Below the pieces are notes generated by a model. That model had not been told where the DNA came from. It was given only the letters and a program-made list of their open reading frames with translations, and ran no database searches. Below are positions 7,234-14,564 of a stretch of DNA of 41,644 nucleotides, in pieces. A program made the position numbers and the translations under genes. Source of the DNA: Clostridia bacterium (GTDB lineage Bacteria > Bacillota > Clostridia > Oscillospirales > CAG-272); the NCBI GenBank assembly GCA_017508195.1, contig JAFVZL010000016.1:1-41644 (forward strand). The letters run 5' to 3'. The first letter of the stretch is position 1. Each line of letters begins with the position of its first letter.

Positions 7234-8289
7234 TTACTTATTAAGCTCCTTCTCGAGTGCCTCGAAAAGACCGTTGATGTAGGTCGCGCCGAGTGCTCTG
7301 TCGAAGAGGCCGTACCCGGGCTTGCCTGTCTCACCCCAGATCATTCTGCCGTGGTCGGGACGAACGTAGCCCGAGTATCCGCACTCGACGAGTGCGCGGA
7401 CGATCTCGTACATATCGAGAGAACCGCAGGAGGAGAGATGGGCGCGCTCCTCGAAGGAGCCGTCATCCATAACCTTGACGTTTCTTATATGCATGAAGGC
7501 GATGCGGTCCGCCTTGGCGTATTTCTTTACCATAGCTACGATATCGTTCGAGCTTGCGCAGCCGAGCGAGCCGGTGCAAAGGCAAAGGCTGTTTGCGGGG
7601 CTGTCGTAAAGAGAAAGGAATCTGTCGAGATTCTCCTCGCAGGTGATGATACGGGGGAGTCCGAAGATGGGATAGGGCGGATCGTCGGGATGGATAGCCA
7701 TGCGTACACCGCACTCCTCTGCTACGGGAATAACCTTCTTGAGGAATCTTTCAAGGTTAGCCCAAAGCCCCTCCTCGCCGAGCTCACCGTATGCGGTGAT
7801 AAGCTCGCGAACCTCGTTCTGCGTATAGCTTGAATCCCAGCCGGGAAGGTGGATATCGTCCTTAAGAGGATCGAGACCGCGCATCTGATCCCAGTACATA
7901 ACGAGGCTCGTAGAGCCGTCGGGAGCCTTCTTGTCGAGCTGGGTGCGTGTCCAGTCAAATACGGGCATGAAGTTGTAGGTAACGCACTTGATGCCGTGCT
8001 TTGCACAGCGTCTGATGTTCTCGCAGTATACCTCGAGAAGCTCGTCTACGTTGTTTCTGCCGAGCTTGATGTCCTCGTGAACGGGGATGGATTCAACTAC
8101 GTCAAATACAAGGCCGTGAGCCTCGCACTCATCGACCATTTTCTTGATGCTGTCCTCTCCCCATACCTCTCCGGGCTTAACGTCGTAGACCGCAGAGACG
8201 ATCGAACGCATACCGGGAATCTGGGAGATATATTCGAGCGAAATGGGATCGCTCTCGCCGTACCAACGGAAAGAAAGCTTCATATTCAT
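7234..8289 (-). CDS. uxuA: Mannonate dehydratase UxuA
   Basis: 351 residues. It dehydrates D-mannonate to 2-keto-3-deoxy-D-gluconate in hexuronate (D-glucuronate) catabolism, using a divalent metal. Family signatures are the N-terminal MKLSFRWYGESDPISLEYI.QIP, the metal-site region MAIHPDDPPYPIFGLPRI, LCLCTGSLG and the C-terminal RPDHGRMIWGE. The ATG at 8289 is preceded by AGGAAGG. It lies 32 bp downstream of mntP with no visible promoter between them, so they are probably co-transcribed. No uxaC, uxuB or kdgK is nearby, so the rest of the pathway must be elsewhere. Confidence 0.95.
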   Translation of the reverse strand: MNMKLSFRWYGESDPISLEYISQIPGMRSIVSAVYDVKPGEVWGEDSIKKMVDECEAHGLVFDVVESIPVHEDIKLGRNNVDELLEVYCENIRRCAKHGIKCVTYNFMPVFDWTRTQLDKKAPDGSTSLVMYWDQMRGLDPLKDDIHLPGWDSSYTQNEVRELITAYGELGEEGLWANLERFLKKVIPVAEECGVRMAIHPDDPPYPIFGLPRIITCEENLDRFLSLYDSPANSLCLCTGSLGCASSNDIVAMVKKYAKADRIAFMHIRNVKVMDDGSFEERAHLSSCGSLDMYEIVRALVECGYSGYVRPDHGRMIWGETGKPGYGLFDRALGATYINGLFEALEKELNK

Positions 8290-8321
8290 AAGAGATACCT
8301 TCCTGTTTTCATTTAAATTAA

Positions 8322-8930
8322 TCATAACCAGCTTGTGATAAATATTTCAAGTCCGATGAAAATTAATATCGAACCGCCGAAAATACCGGCTTTTCCCGCG
8401 AGCTTATCTCCCGCCTTCCTGCCTATAACGATACCTCCGAGGCAGATAGGGAAGGTGACGAGTGCAATAACGGCAACTGAGATCAGAGCCTCGAATATGT
8501 TATAATCGGCAATGGTAAAGCCGACGGAGAGCGCATCGATAGAGGTGGCGACTGCCTGAACGAGAATGGTCAGAATACCGAGTGGCTTGACTATCTTACA
8601 TTCTCCCGAGTTTTCTCCTATCTCATCACAGTCGGGGTGCAGACTGTCTATTATCATATTGCCGCCGATAAATCCGAGAAGCGCAAGCGCACACCATGGA
8701 ATAAGGAATTCAAGGAATCCGAAAACCTCGACTATCGTTGTGACGAGAAGCCATCCGATCATAGGCATTGCTGCCTGAAATATTGCAAAGAGTCCCGCAA
8801 TGCCCAGCATCTTAGGCATTTTCATTTTGGGCTCGTTCAGCCCGTTTGCAAGCGAGACCGAGAATGCATCCATGGCCAGACCTATGCCGAGCATGGCTGA
8901 CTCAAAGAAAAAGAGAAAATCGAGCTTCAT
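8322..8930 (-). CDS. mntP: Manganese efflux pump MntP
   Basis: 202 residues, an inner-membrane protein with six predicted segments and the internal two-fold repeat of the MntP (YebN) family. The paired motifs are GLAMDAFSVSLANG (N-terminal half) and ATSIDALSVGFT (C-terminal half), each with the conserved Asp. It exports Mn2+. The ATG at 8930 has GAGGAC upstream; an in-frame ATG at 8984 precedes the promoter -10 and is rejected. The leader is only about 40 nt, too short for the yybP-ykoY Mn2+ riboswitch that often controls this family. Confidence 0.92.
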   Translation of the reverse strand: MKLDFLFFFESAMLGIGLAMDAFSVSLANGLNEPKMKMPKMLGIAGLFAIFQAAMPMIGWLLVTTIVEVFGFLEFLIPWCALALLGFIGGNMIIDSLHPDCDEIGENSGECKIVKPLGILTILVQAVATSIDALSVGFTIADYNIFEALISVAVIALVTFPICLGGIVIGRKAGDKLAGKAGIFGGSILIFIGLEIFITSWL

Positions 8931-8974
8931 TTCAGTCCTCGGGAATTTATTACGCGTTTTTGTGCGCGTATAAT

Positions 8975-9003
8975 ATTTTAACACAGCGGTTAATACTTGT
9001 CAA
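8975..9003 (-). promoter_or_regulatory. mntP(-uxuA) promoter
   Basis: On the minus strand TTGACA (8998-9003), 17 bp, TAAAAT (8975-8980). The -35 abuts the inverted repeat at 9002-9033. Confidence 0.8.
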
Positions 9004-9033
9004 GTGGGACGGATAGAGGGACCTGTCCCACTT
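9002..9033. repeat. AAGTGGGAC inverted repeat abutting the mntP -35
   Basis: AAGTGGGAC (9002-9010) and GTCCCACTT (9025-9033) form a 9-bp perfect inverted repeat with a 14-nt loop. One arm overlaps the mntP -35 by two bases. A T-run follows on the + strand, so it could be a terminator, an operator, or a dispersed REP-like palindrome. Confidence 0.6.
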
Positions 9034-9102
9034 TTGGGGGCACCGGGGAGTGTTTTCTGCTACTTAACGACAGATATTAAAAGCCTTTTGAGCGAATCTC
9101 GG

Positions 9103-9131
9103 TTGAAAAAAACTCTTTTGTATGCTATAAT
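9103..9131 (+). promoter_or_regulatory. Promoter of the double-flavodoxin gene
   Basis: TTGAAA (9103-9108), 17 bp, TATAAT (9126-9131). A second TATAAT lies at 9137-9142. Confidence 0.75.
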
Positions 9132-9163
9132 TGTGCTATAATGACTAAATGGACGGTGACATT

Positions 9164-10522
9164 ATGAAAATTGCTATTATTAACGGAAGCCCTAAGGGAA
9201 AGAACAGTATCACGCTTCAGACCTCGATATACCTCTCAAAAAAGTATCCCGAGCATGAATATAAGATACTCAACGCCTCACAGATAATCAAGCTCCTTGA
9301 GAAGGATTTTACAAGAGCAAGAGAAATACTCGAGTGGGCAGAGGTGATAGTGTTCTCGTATCCCGTATACACCTTTATTGCACCTTACGGTCTGCACCGA
9401 TTCTTCGAGCTCGTTAAGGCTGACGGAGTAGATCTCTCGGGTAAGTATGCGACACAGATAAGCACATCGAAGCACTTCTTCGATGTTACGGCTGCAAGAT
9501 ACGTGGAGGAGAATATCTCCGATCTCGGTATGAGGTACGTAACGGGTCTTTTGGCAGATATGGATGACCTCTTAAATAAGAAGGGCAGAGAAGAGGCGGT
9601 AAGCTTCTTCGAGTACTTTGTCTATTCCGTAAACGAGGGGCTCGACAATAGCCGTCCGAGAAGATTTACCGAGGGTGAATACGTCCCCGCGACAGTTGCG
9701 GTACCCGAGACGGAGAGCTGTAAGGAGCTCGAGGGGAAGGATATAGTTATCATCACCGATGAAACGGATCCTGAGTCTTCGCTCTCGAGGATGATTGAGA
9801 GATTCAAGGCAAAGCTGGGCGTTATGCCAAGAATAGTTAACATATCCGAGTATAATCTCCAGGGCGGATGCATCGGTTGCTTCAGTTGTGCCGTGAGCGG
9901 CAAGTGCGTTTACACCGACGGATTCGACGAGTTTTTAAGAACAAAGATACAGACCGCAGACGCCATCGTTTACGCCTTTACCGTGAGAGATCACTCTATG
10001 GGCTCGCGCTTCAAGATGTACGATGACAGAAACTTCTGTAACGGACACAGAACCGTTACCGTCGGCATGCCTGTCGGATATCTCGCATCGGGCAGATATT
10101 CCGAGGAAGAGAACCTTTCTAACATAATCGAGGCGCGTGCGTCCGTTGGCCATAACTACTTAGCGGGCGTTGCGACCGACGAGACCGATCCCGACCGCGA
10201 GATAGATGCACTTATCTCGAGGCTAAGATACGCCCTCATAAATAAGTACGTACCCCCGAAGACCTTCTGGGGAGTCGGAGGAATGAAGATCTTCCGCGAC
10301 CTCATATATCAGATGCGCGGTATGATGCGTGCAGATCATAAGTTCTACAAGAAAAACGGCTACTACGATTTCCCGCAGAAGAAATGGTGGAGCTCACTGC
10401 CCATGTACTTTGTCGGCTTCCTTCTCGGTAACGATAAGATAAGGAAGAAGATCAGGGGTAAGATGAACGAGGGTATGCTAATGCCTTATACAAAACTGTT
10501 CAAGAAAGAATTCGGAGAGTGA
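9164..10522 (+). CDS. NAD(P)H-dependent oxidoreductase with two flavodoxin-like domains
   Basis: 452 residues, predicted cytoplasmic FMN enzyme. The N-terminal domain starts MKIAIINGSPKGKNS, the phosphate-binding loop of NADPH-dependent FMN reductases, and runs to about residue 180. A second flavodoxin-like domain (about 195-370) has GGCIGCFSCAVSGKCVYTD, the cysteine motif of a common anaerobe flavoprotein family, and DDRNFCNGHR. A basic C-terminal tail of about 80 residues follows. The substrate is unknown. The ATG at 9164 is preferred because it aligns with the family N-terminus; an in-frame ATG lies 15 bp upstream. Confidence 0.85.
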   Translation: MKIAIINGSPKGKNSITLQTSIYLSKKYPEHEYKILNASQIIKLLEKDFTRAREILEWAEVIVFSYPVYTFIAPYGLHRFFELVKADGVDLSGKYATQISTSKHFFDVTAARYVEENISDLGMRYVTGLLADMDDLLNKKGREEAVSFFEYFVYSVNEGLDNSRPRRFTEGEYVPATVAVPETESCKELEGKDIVIITDETDPESSLSRMIERFKAKLGVMPRIVNISEYNLQGGCIGCFSCAVSGKCVYTDGFDEFLRTKIQTADAIVYAFTVRDHSMGSRFKMYDDRNFCNGHRTVTVGMPVGYLASGRYSEEENLSNIIEARASVGHNYLAGVATDETDPDREIDALISRLRYALINKYVPPKTFWGVGGMKIFRDLIYQMRGMMRADHKFYKKNGYYDFPQKKWWSSLPMYFVGFLLGNDKIRKKIRGKMNEGMLMPYTKLFKKEFGE

Positions 10523-10531
10523 TATCTGTCG

Positions 10532-10552
10532 GGTCTGCCATATTTGGTGAGA
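10532..10552 (+). repeat. Left copy of a 21-bp direct repeat bracketing the hairpin array
   Basis: GGTCTGCCATATTTGG followed by TGAGA. The right copy at 10812-10832 is the same except for CTAGA at its end. A related GCATATTTGGTGAGA is at 4274-4288. It is directly followed by a hairpin whose stem is GAATCTGC/GCAGATTC (10558-10584). Confidence 0.75.
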
Positions 10553-10583
10553 CCCAGAATCTGCATCCGCAGGATAGCAGATT

Positions 10584-10770
10584 CAATTAAATCCACCTTA
10601 TGGTGGAATAAATCTGCTTCGCAGATGAAATCCTCGCCAAGGCTCGGGTGAAATCGCACGGGCGTGCGGTGGATTTAACCAACCGAGGCGAAAGCCTCGA
10701 CATCATCCGATATAATCGGATTTCATCACGAAGTGACTTTATCCTGCGGTAATTTTGCCGCAGGATTTCA
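10584..10770. repeat. Hairpin array with GATGAAATC-type spacers
   Basis: At least seven short palindromes follow one another: TCCACC/GGTGGA (10592-10607), ATCTGC/GCAGAT (10612-10626), an imperfect CTCGCC unit (10632-10648), GCACG/CGTGC (10656-10667), CGAGGC/GCCTCG (10684-10699), ATCCGAT/ATCGGAT (10705-10721), TCAC/GTGA (10726-10736) and ATCCTGCGG/CCGCAGGAT (10741-10766). Between and inside them recur TGAAATC, TTAAATCC and their complements GATTTCA and GGATTTAA. The copies are direct on the left and inverted on the right, as in the array at 51-249. No ORF of note. The function is unknown. Confidence 0.85.
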
Positions 10771-10811
10771 TTTTCGAAAACGACGCTTCTCCCCGAAATC
10801 TGCCTATCCCC

Positions 10812-10832
10812 GGTCTGCCATATTTGGCTAGA
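10812..10832 (+). repeat. Right copy of the 21-bp direct repeat
   Basis: GGTCTGCCATATTTGGCTAGA, 19 of 21 positions the same as the copy at 10532-10552. Together they bracket a 300-bp unit that contains the hairpin array. Confidence 0.75.
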
Positions 10833-10833
10833 G

Positions 10834-10876
10834 AAAAAACGTCTTAAATGCGAAATGAGCATTTAAGACGTTTTTT
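10834..10876. terminator. Strong bidirectional terminator
   Basis: An 18-bp perfect stem (AAAAAACGTCTTAAATGC 10834-10851 with its complement at 10859-10876) has a 7-nt loop, with T-runs on both strands. It ends the flavodoxin gene (+) and serves the 14-repeat lipoprotein gene (-). Confidence 0.92.
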
Positions 10877-10880
10877 ATAC

Positions 10881-10968
10881 GTTGCGAAGGCTCGCAACGA
10901 TGATATACAACGGCAGCGTTGATAGTATACACGGGTGCTCACTTACGAGAGCACCCGTGCGGTTTTTT
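10881..10968. repeat. Three-hairpin array with GATGATATAC/GATAGTATAC spacers
   Basis: Hairpins GTTGCGA/TCGCAAC (10881-10898), AACG/CGTT (10909-10920) and ACGGGTGCTC/GAGCACCCGT (10931-10958) are separated by the near-identical 10-mers GATGATATAC (10899) and GATAGTATAC (10921). The last hairpin is followed by a T-run on the + strand and could also terminate. This is a third spacer family with the same architecture as the arrays at 51 and 10584. Confidence 0.8.
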
Positions 10969-10972
10969 ATAT

Positions 10973-13900
10973 TTACTTTTCAATCACAAATGACGGGCGA
11001 AGGACGGCAAAGTCGCGCCCAAAGTACATTATTCTCTCGCTCGTCGTCTTAAAGTTGACAGGGTCACCGATGCCCGAATTCAGAAGCAGAAGCTCACCGT
11101 TCCCTGCGTAGATATAGACGTTCGCTGACGAGCTTGATCTCGCAATAAGGACGTCACCGACGATGAGGTTGTGCTCCTTTAGGAGCTTGGTTCTGTCATA
11201 GAGCTTAGCAGAGGAGTCGAAGCGCATACCGCCATACAGGTGATCAACAAGCATGCGCGAGTAGTAGGTCGCATCTGTGCGGAGCATACTGAGATTTTTC
11301 TTGTTATTTACCTTCGTAGAGGTTGCAAAAATGCTCTCCTCGCCGTCGCGTACTACACTGTCGATATTAGTATCGGCGAAAATGGCATTGATGCCGAGCG
11401 CTCTTTTGTAGATCTCGTTAACGAGGTCGAGCTTTGTGAGAGTAGTTCCTTCGGCTTTAAGCGACGCGATTGCCGATATAATAGAATTCTGCTCGGCTTC
11501 TGTGAAAGTATTTTTAACACGGATAGCTGCACATCTGTGCATGACTCCGCCAACCTTACCATCGTTACCGTCTATTAAGGTTCCGTCAGCAACATCGAGC
11601 ACACGCACGGTGTAGGATACTCTCACGGTCTCCCCAGGAGCAACCGTGACGGTCCAATGAAGCTCGCCGGAAATGAAGGTATCACCGCCCGAAACGTACT
11701 CCGTTCCTAAAGGAACTTTGTCATAAACCGATATAGTCTTAGCAGCTTCGCCTACGTTATAGAGCGAGAAGGTGAATTCGATGAGATCACCCGGGTTCAC
11801 CGTGGTCGATGATGGGTGGCTCGAAAGCTTTTCTGCTCTGATGCCCTGCATATTCTCGACACGGGCTATGGTGTTCTCGGGAATCTGACCTTCAAATTTA
11901 TTGAGAGGGCGGACGAGGATGAGCTCGGTAACGTAGGTCGTACCGTACTCGTCAGAAGCTCTGAAAGGGTTGCCGCCTACAGATGCCGGGTTGAAGATAT
12001 AGTCGCTGACCTTGTGGCATCTTATCGTCGGCTCGTAGACCTCATAGCCTACTCCGCCCGAGACGGAATAGCTGGACCCGCCCGAATGGATAAATCTTCC
12101 GTTTCCGACGTAAAGCATCGCGTGACCCGATGTTCCCGTCGCTGTTTTGCGTCTGACGTTTATTATATCACCGACCTCAATGGTATTCATAAACTCGCGC
12201 TCGACGCCCAGCATATATTCATCGGTGTATTCACCGGGCGTGGAGTTTATAAACTGAAATACTCTCATTCCGTTACTGTCGGAGTAGCTTGAGAGATTTG
12301 CGGTTGTATACATCTTGTTAGGGAGTGTATAGCCAAGTGCCTCGAGGTATACGTCATAAGTGAATACCGCACAGTTCACGTAGCCCCACTCATCGGACGT
12401 GTATTCCTCGGGTGATTTCTCACCGTGAGTCCAACGGTGCTCCCCCGACTGACTGATAAGTCCGAACCATACGTCCTCGTACTGAAGGCTCTCACCGCGT
12501 AAGAGATATGCCTCTGCGGTAGCAACGATAGCGGTCTGGTATTCGTTCATTTTTTCGGGTGACTCATCGGGATCGGAGGGGGTGAACTGAGTCATGGTGA
12601 CAGACGGGCGAAGCACTGCGTATTTTTCGGCTTCTGTGAGATTGTCAAGCACAGACTCTACCGAGCATTTGCTTGCCGTTCTCGTTATGTCATAAAGTGC
12701 GTCATCCGATACTATATAAAGGCGGGTGTTGATTCCTTCGGTTACAAAGATAAGGTCGCCCGAGATAAGGTCGTCAGAACATATGGGGGAGTTGGGCGCG
12801 CCCTTTGCGCCCGCAATAGTGGCCGTTACCGATCTACCGCCGTAAAGGCCGGGGGCGATGGCGTCGGCAAGAGTCGCATTGGGTGAGAATATCGCGTTGA
12901 TAGCCTCGTCGGGAGTGCCGGATATAAGATTTGCTATCGCACCGGAATTCGTAAATGCAACGGTGTAAGCATGCTTTGCAAATTCAAGGCCCTCCCAAGT
13001 GGAGGAGGAAAGTATTTTTATTGCCTTTTCTATGTAACTTTGATCTATGGCGTTGAGCGTCTTTTCAACGAAGAGGTCTCTGCATCCCACGGGCATTCCT
13101 TCGACCGTTGCACCGTCTCCCTCAATATATCCGCATTCGGGTATTTCTTTTTCTGTACCGACCGAAACCTTGTACTTCACGGATCTCTCCTCTCCGACGG
13201 GTATCGAAACCAGCCAACTCAGGTTCTCACCCGATCTTCCGTCACAGCCCTCTACGTATACCGTTCCCTTGGGGACGGTGTCTAAAACCGTCACGTTGAG
13301 GTCGACGTTACCGGTGTTTTTGATTTTTATCGTATAAGTTATATATTCTCCGCGATACGTTACACCCGACCATTTCAAGAAATGTGCAGGATAGATTGTG
13401 ACACCGCTTGAGTGAGAGACCGTTTTGTCGGCCTGATAGCGTCTGAGAGGTACGAAAGCACCGCACCTGTCACATTCACCGTCTGCTACCTCGTCGATGT
13501 GATCACCGATGCACTTGTTACATTTGTTGCATACTCCGTCGGAATCGGTATCGGCGTGAACGATATCTGCAGATTTGCCGCAATTATCACATTTGCCGTC
13601 GCAATTTCCGTCACCGTGCGCGAGGCACTTATCGCATTTGTCGCAAAGAGCATCGTTATCCGAATCCTTATGGCTGACGCCTATTTCCTCGCTACACTCG
13701 TCACACCTTCCGTCGCAGTCGTTGTCGACGTGCTCGGTTTTGAGGGAGGTGTCGCACTTATCGCACTTATCGTTTCCGTCGTTGTCGACGTGCTCGACCG
13801 TTACGTCCGCGCCGCATACATTGCACTTACCGTCGCAGTTGTCGTCGGTGTGTCCGAGACAGCTCTCGCACTTGTCGCAAAGACCGTCCTCGTCTCTATC

Positions 13901-14395
13901 CTCGTGCCTTATCTCCATTCCGTCCTCGCAGGCGTCGCATTTGCCGTCGCAATTGCCGTCGGTGTGTCCGAGGCAGCCCTCGCACTTGTCGCAAAGTCCG
14001 TCGGAATCTTCGTCGGTATGGATGACGTCCATAGCTAAGCCGCAGGAGTCGCACTCGCCGTTGCAGTTAATATCCCTGTGGGTGAGGCACTTGTCGCATT
14101 TATCACATTTGCCGTCATCGTCCGTGTCGCCGTGGTTTACCGTAACGCTCGCCTCGCACTCGTCACATAGTCCGTCACAGTTGCTATCGAGGTGCTCTGT
14201 GCATCCGTCGATCGTATTAACGGGCTCATTACACACGTCGCAAAGACCGTCGGCATCCTTATCCGAGTGATCCTTGTGTATAAGACCGTTCAGGAGGTCG
14301 CAGGATGTCATCGAGATCATTATTGCTATGCAGAGTAATAGCAGCGAAGCTCGTAACAACCAATTTTTACATCCGTATTTCTTAGTCACTTTCAT
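10973..14395 (-). CDS. Lipoprotein with 14 Asp/Cys-rich repeats and NlpC/P60-like domains
   Basis: 1140 residues. A signal peptide ends in a lipobox (ISMTSC), so the protein is predicted to be anchored outside the membrane. Residues about 40-315 hold 14 units of the form HxDxDxDGxCDxC every 18-20 residues, combining a DxDxDG calcium-type loop with CxxC and His. Then come two modules that each start with a DUF11-like beta domain (NTGNVDLNVTVLDTVPKGT; NVGEAAKTISVYDKVPLGT). Between them is an NlpC/P60-like domain with plausible catalytic Cys (YVNCAVFTYDVY) and His (SGHAMLYVGNGRFIHSGG). The other two papain-like copies look dead, with the Cys replaced in APGLYGG and VDHLYGG. Cell-wall hydrolysis or binding is the likely role. 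The ATG at 14395 has GGAG upstream and gives the proper signal peptide. Confidence 0.85.
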   Translation of the reverse strand: MKVTKKYGCKNWLLRASLLLLCIAIMISMTSCDLLNGLIHKDHSDKDADGLCDVCNEPVNTIDGCTEHLDSNCDGLCDECEASVTVNHGDTDDDGKCDKCDKCLTHRDINCNGECDSCGLAMDVIHTDEDSDGLCDKCEGCLGHTDGNCDGKCDACEDGMEIRHEDRDEDGLCDKCESCLGHTDDNCDGKCNVCGADVTVEHVDNDGNDKCDKCDTSLKTEHVDNDCDGRCDECSEEIGVSHKDSDNDALCDKCDKCLAHGDGNCDGKCDNCGKSADIVHADTDSDGVCNKCNKCIGDHIDEVADGECDRCGAFVPLRRYQADKTVSHSSGVTIYPAHFLKWSGVTYRGEYITYTIKIKNTGNVDLNVTVLDTVPKGTVYVEGCDGRSGENLSWLVSIPVGEERSVKYKVSVGTEKEIPECGYIEGDGATVEGMPVGCRDLFVEKTLNAIDQSYIEKAIKILSSSTWEGLEFAKHAYTVAFTNSGAIANLISGTPDEAINAIFSPNATLADAIAPGLYGGRSVTATIAGAKGAPNSPICSDDLISGDLIFVTEGINTRLYIVSDDALYDITRTASKCSVESVLDNLTEAEKYAVLRPSVTMTQFTPSDPDESPEKMNEYQTAIVATAEAYLLRGESLQYEDVWFGLISQSGEHRWTHGEKSPEEYTSDEWGYVNCAVFTYDVYLEALGYTLPNKMYTTANLSSYSDSNGMRVFQFINSTPGEYTDEYMLGVEREFMNTIEVGDIINVRRKTATGTSGHAMLYVGNGRFIHSGGSSYSVSGGVGYEVYEPTIRCHKVSDYIFNPASVGGNPFRASDEYGTTYVTELILVRPLNKFEGQIPENTIARVENMQGIRAEKLSSHPSSTTVNPGDLIEFTFSLYNVGEAAKTISVYDKVPLGTEYVSGGDTFISGELHWTVTVAPGETVRVSYTVRVLDVADGTLIDGNDGKVGGVMHRCAAIRVKNTFTEAEQNSIISAIASLKAEGTTLTKLDLVNEIYKRALGINAIFADTNIDSVVRDGEESIFATSTKVNNKKNLSMLRTDATYYSRMLVDHLYGGMRFDSSAKLYDRTKLLKEHNLIVGDVLIARSSSSANVYIYAGNGELLLLNSGIGDPVNFKTTSERIMYFGRDFAVLRPSFVIEK

Positions 14396-14436
14396 TATTT
14401 TTCTCCGAAATCGTATGGAATGTGGTACTTGTAATA

Positions 14437-14465
14437 TTGACATTGCTATAATGCTTTGATATAAT
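14437..14465 (+). promoter_or_regulatory. Promoter of the AraC-type gene
   Basis: TTGACA (14437-14442), 17 bp, TATAAT (14460-14465). The -10 lies inside the perfect palindrome GATATAATTATATC (14458-14471), which also supplies TGATATAAT as an extended -10 on the minus strand for the divergent lipoprotein gene. Only one polymerase could use the site at a time. Confidence 0.78.
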
Positions 14466-14564
14466 TATATCACGCGCGTTAAGCCATTTCTTGCCGTTTG
14501 AGGCTTGAAATGTGCCATTTTTTGATTTTTGACGCGCTCTTTGATCAATAGACGAGGTGATATA

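Larger units (their letters stand above)
10523..10972. other. 450-bp gene-free region packed with hairpins
   Basis: It holds two direct copies of a GTCTGCCATATTTGG motif, a GATGAAATC-spaced hairpin array between them, a strong bidirectional terminator, and a second small array with GATGATATAC-type spacers. These are listed separately. I see no coding sequence here. Confidence 0.85.

Noticed and set aside
8931-8974. yybP-ykoY manganese riboswitch upstream of mntP
   Set aside because: The promoter -10 is at 8975-8980, which leaves a leader of about 40 nt, too short, and the conserved loop motifs are absent.
10931-10968. Terminator for the repeat lipoprotein gene on the minus strand
   Set aside because: The T-run lies on the + strand side. 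The hairpin at 10834-10876, which has a U-run on the minus strand, is the better candidate.
13412-14270. Overlapping + strand frames opposite the Asp/Cys repeats
   Set aside because: Their repetitive Val/Ile- or Ser-rich translations are shadows of the repeat on the minus strand, which has a signal peptide and domains.
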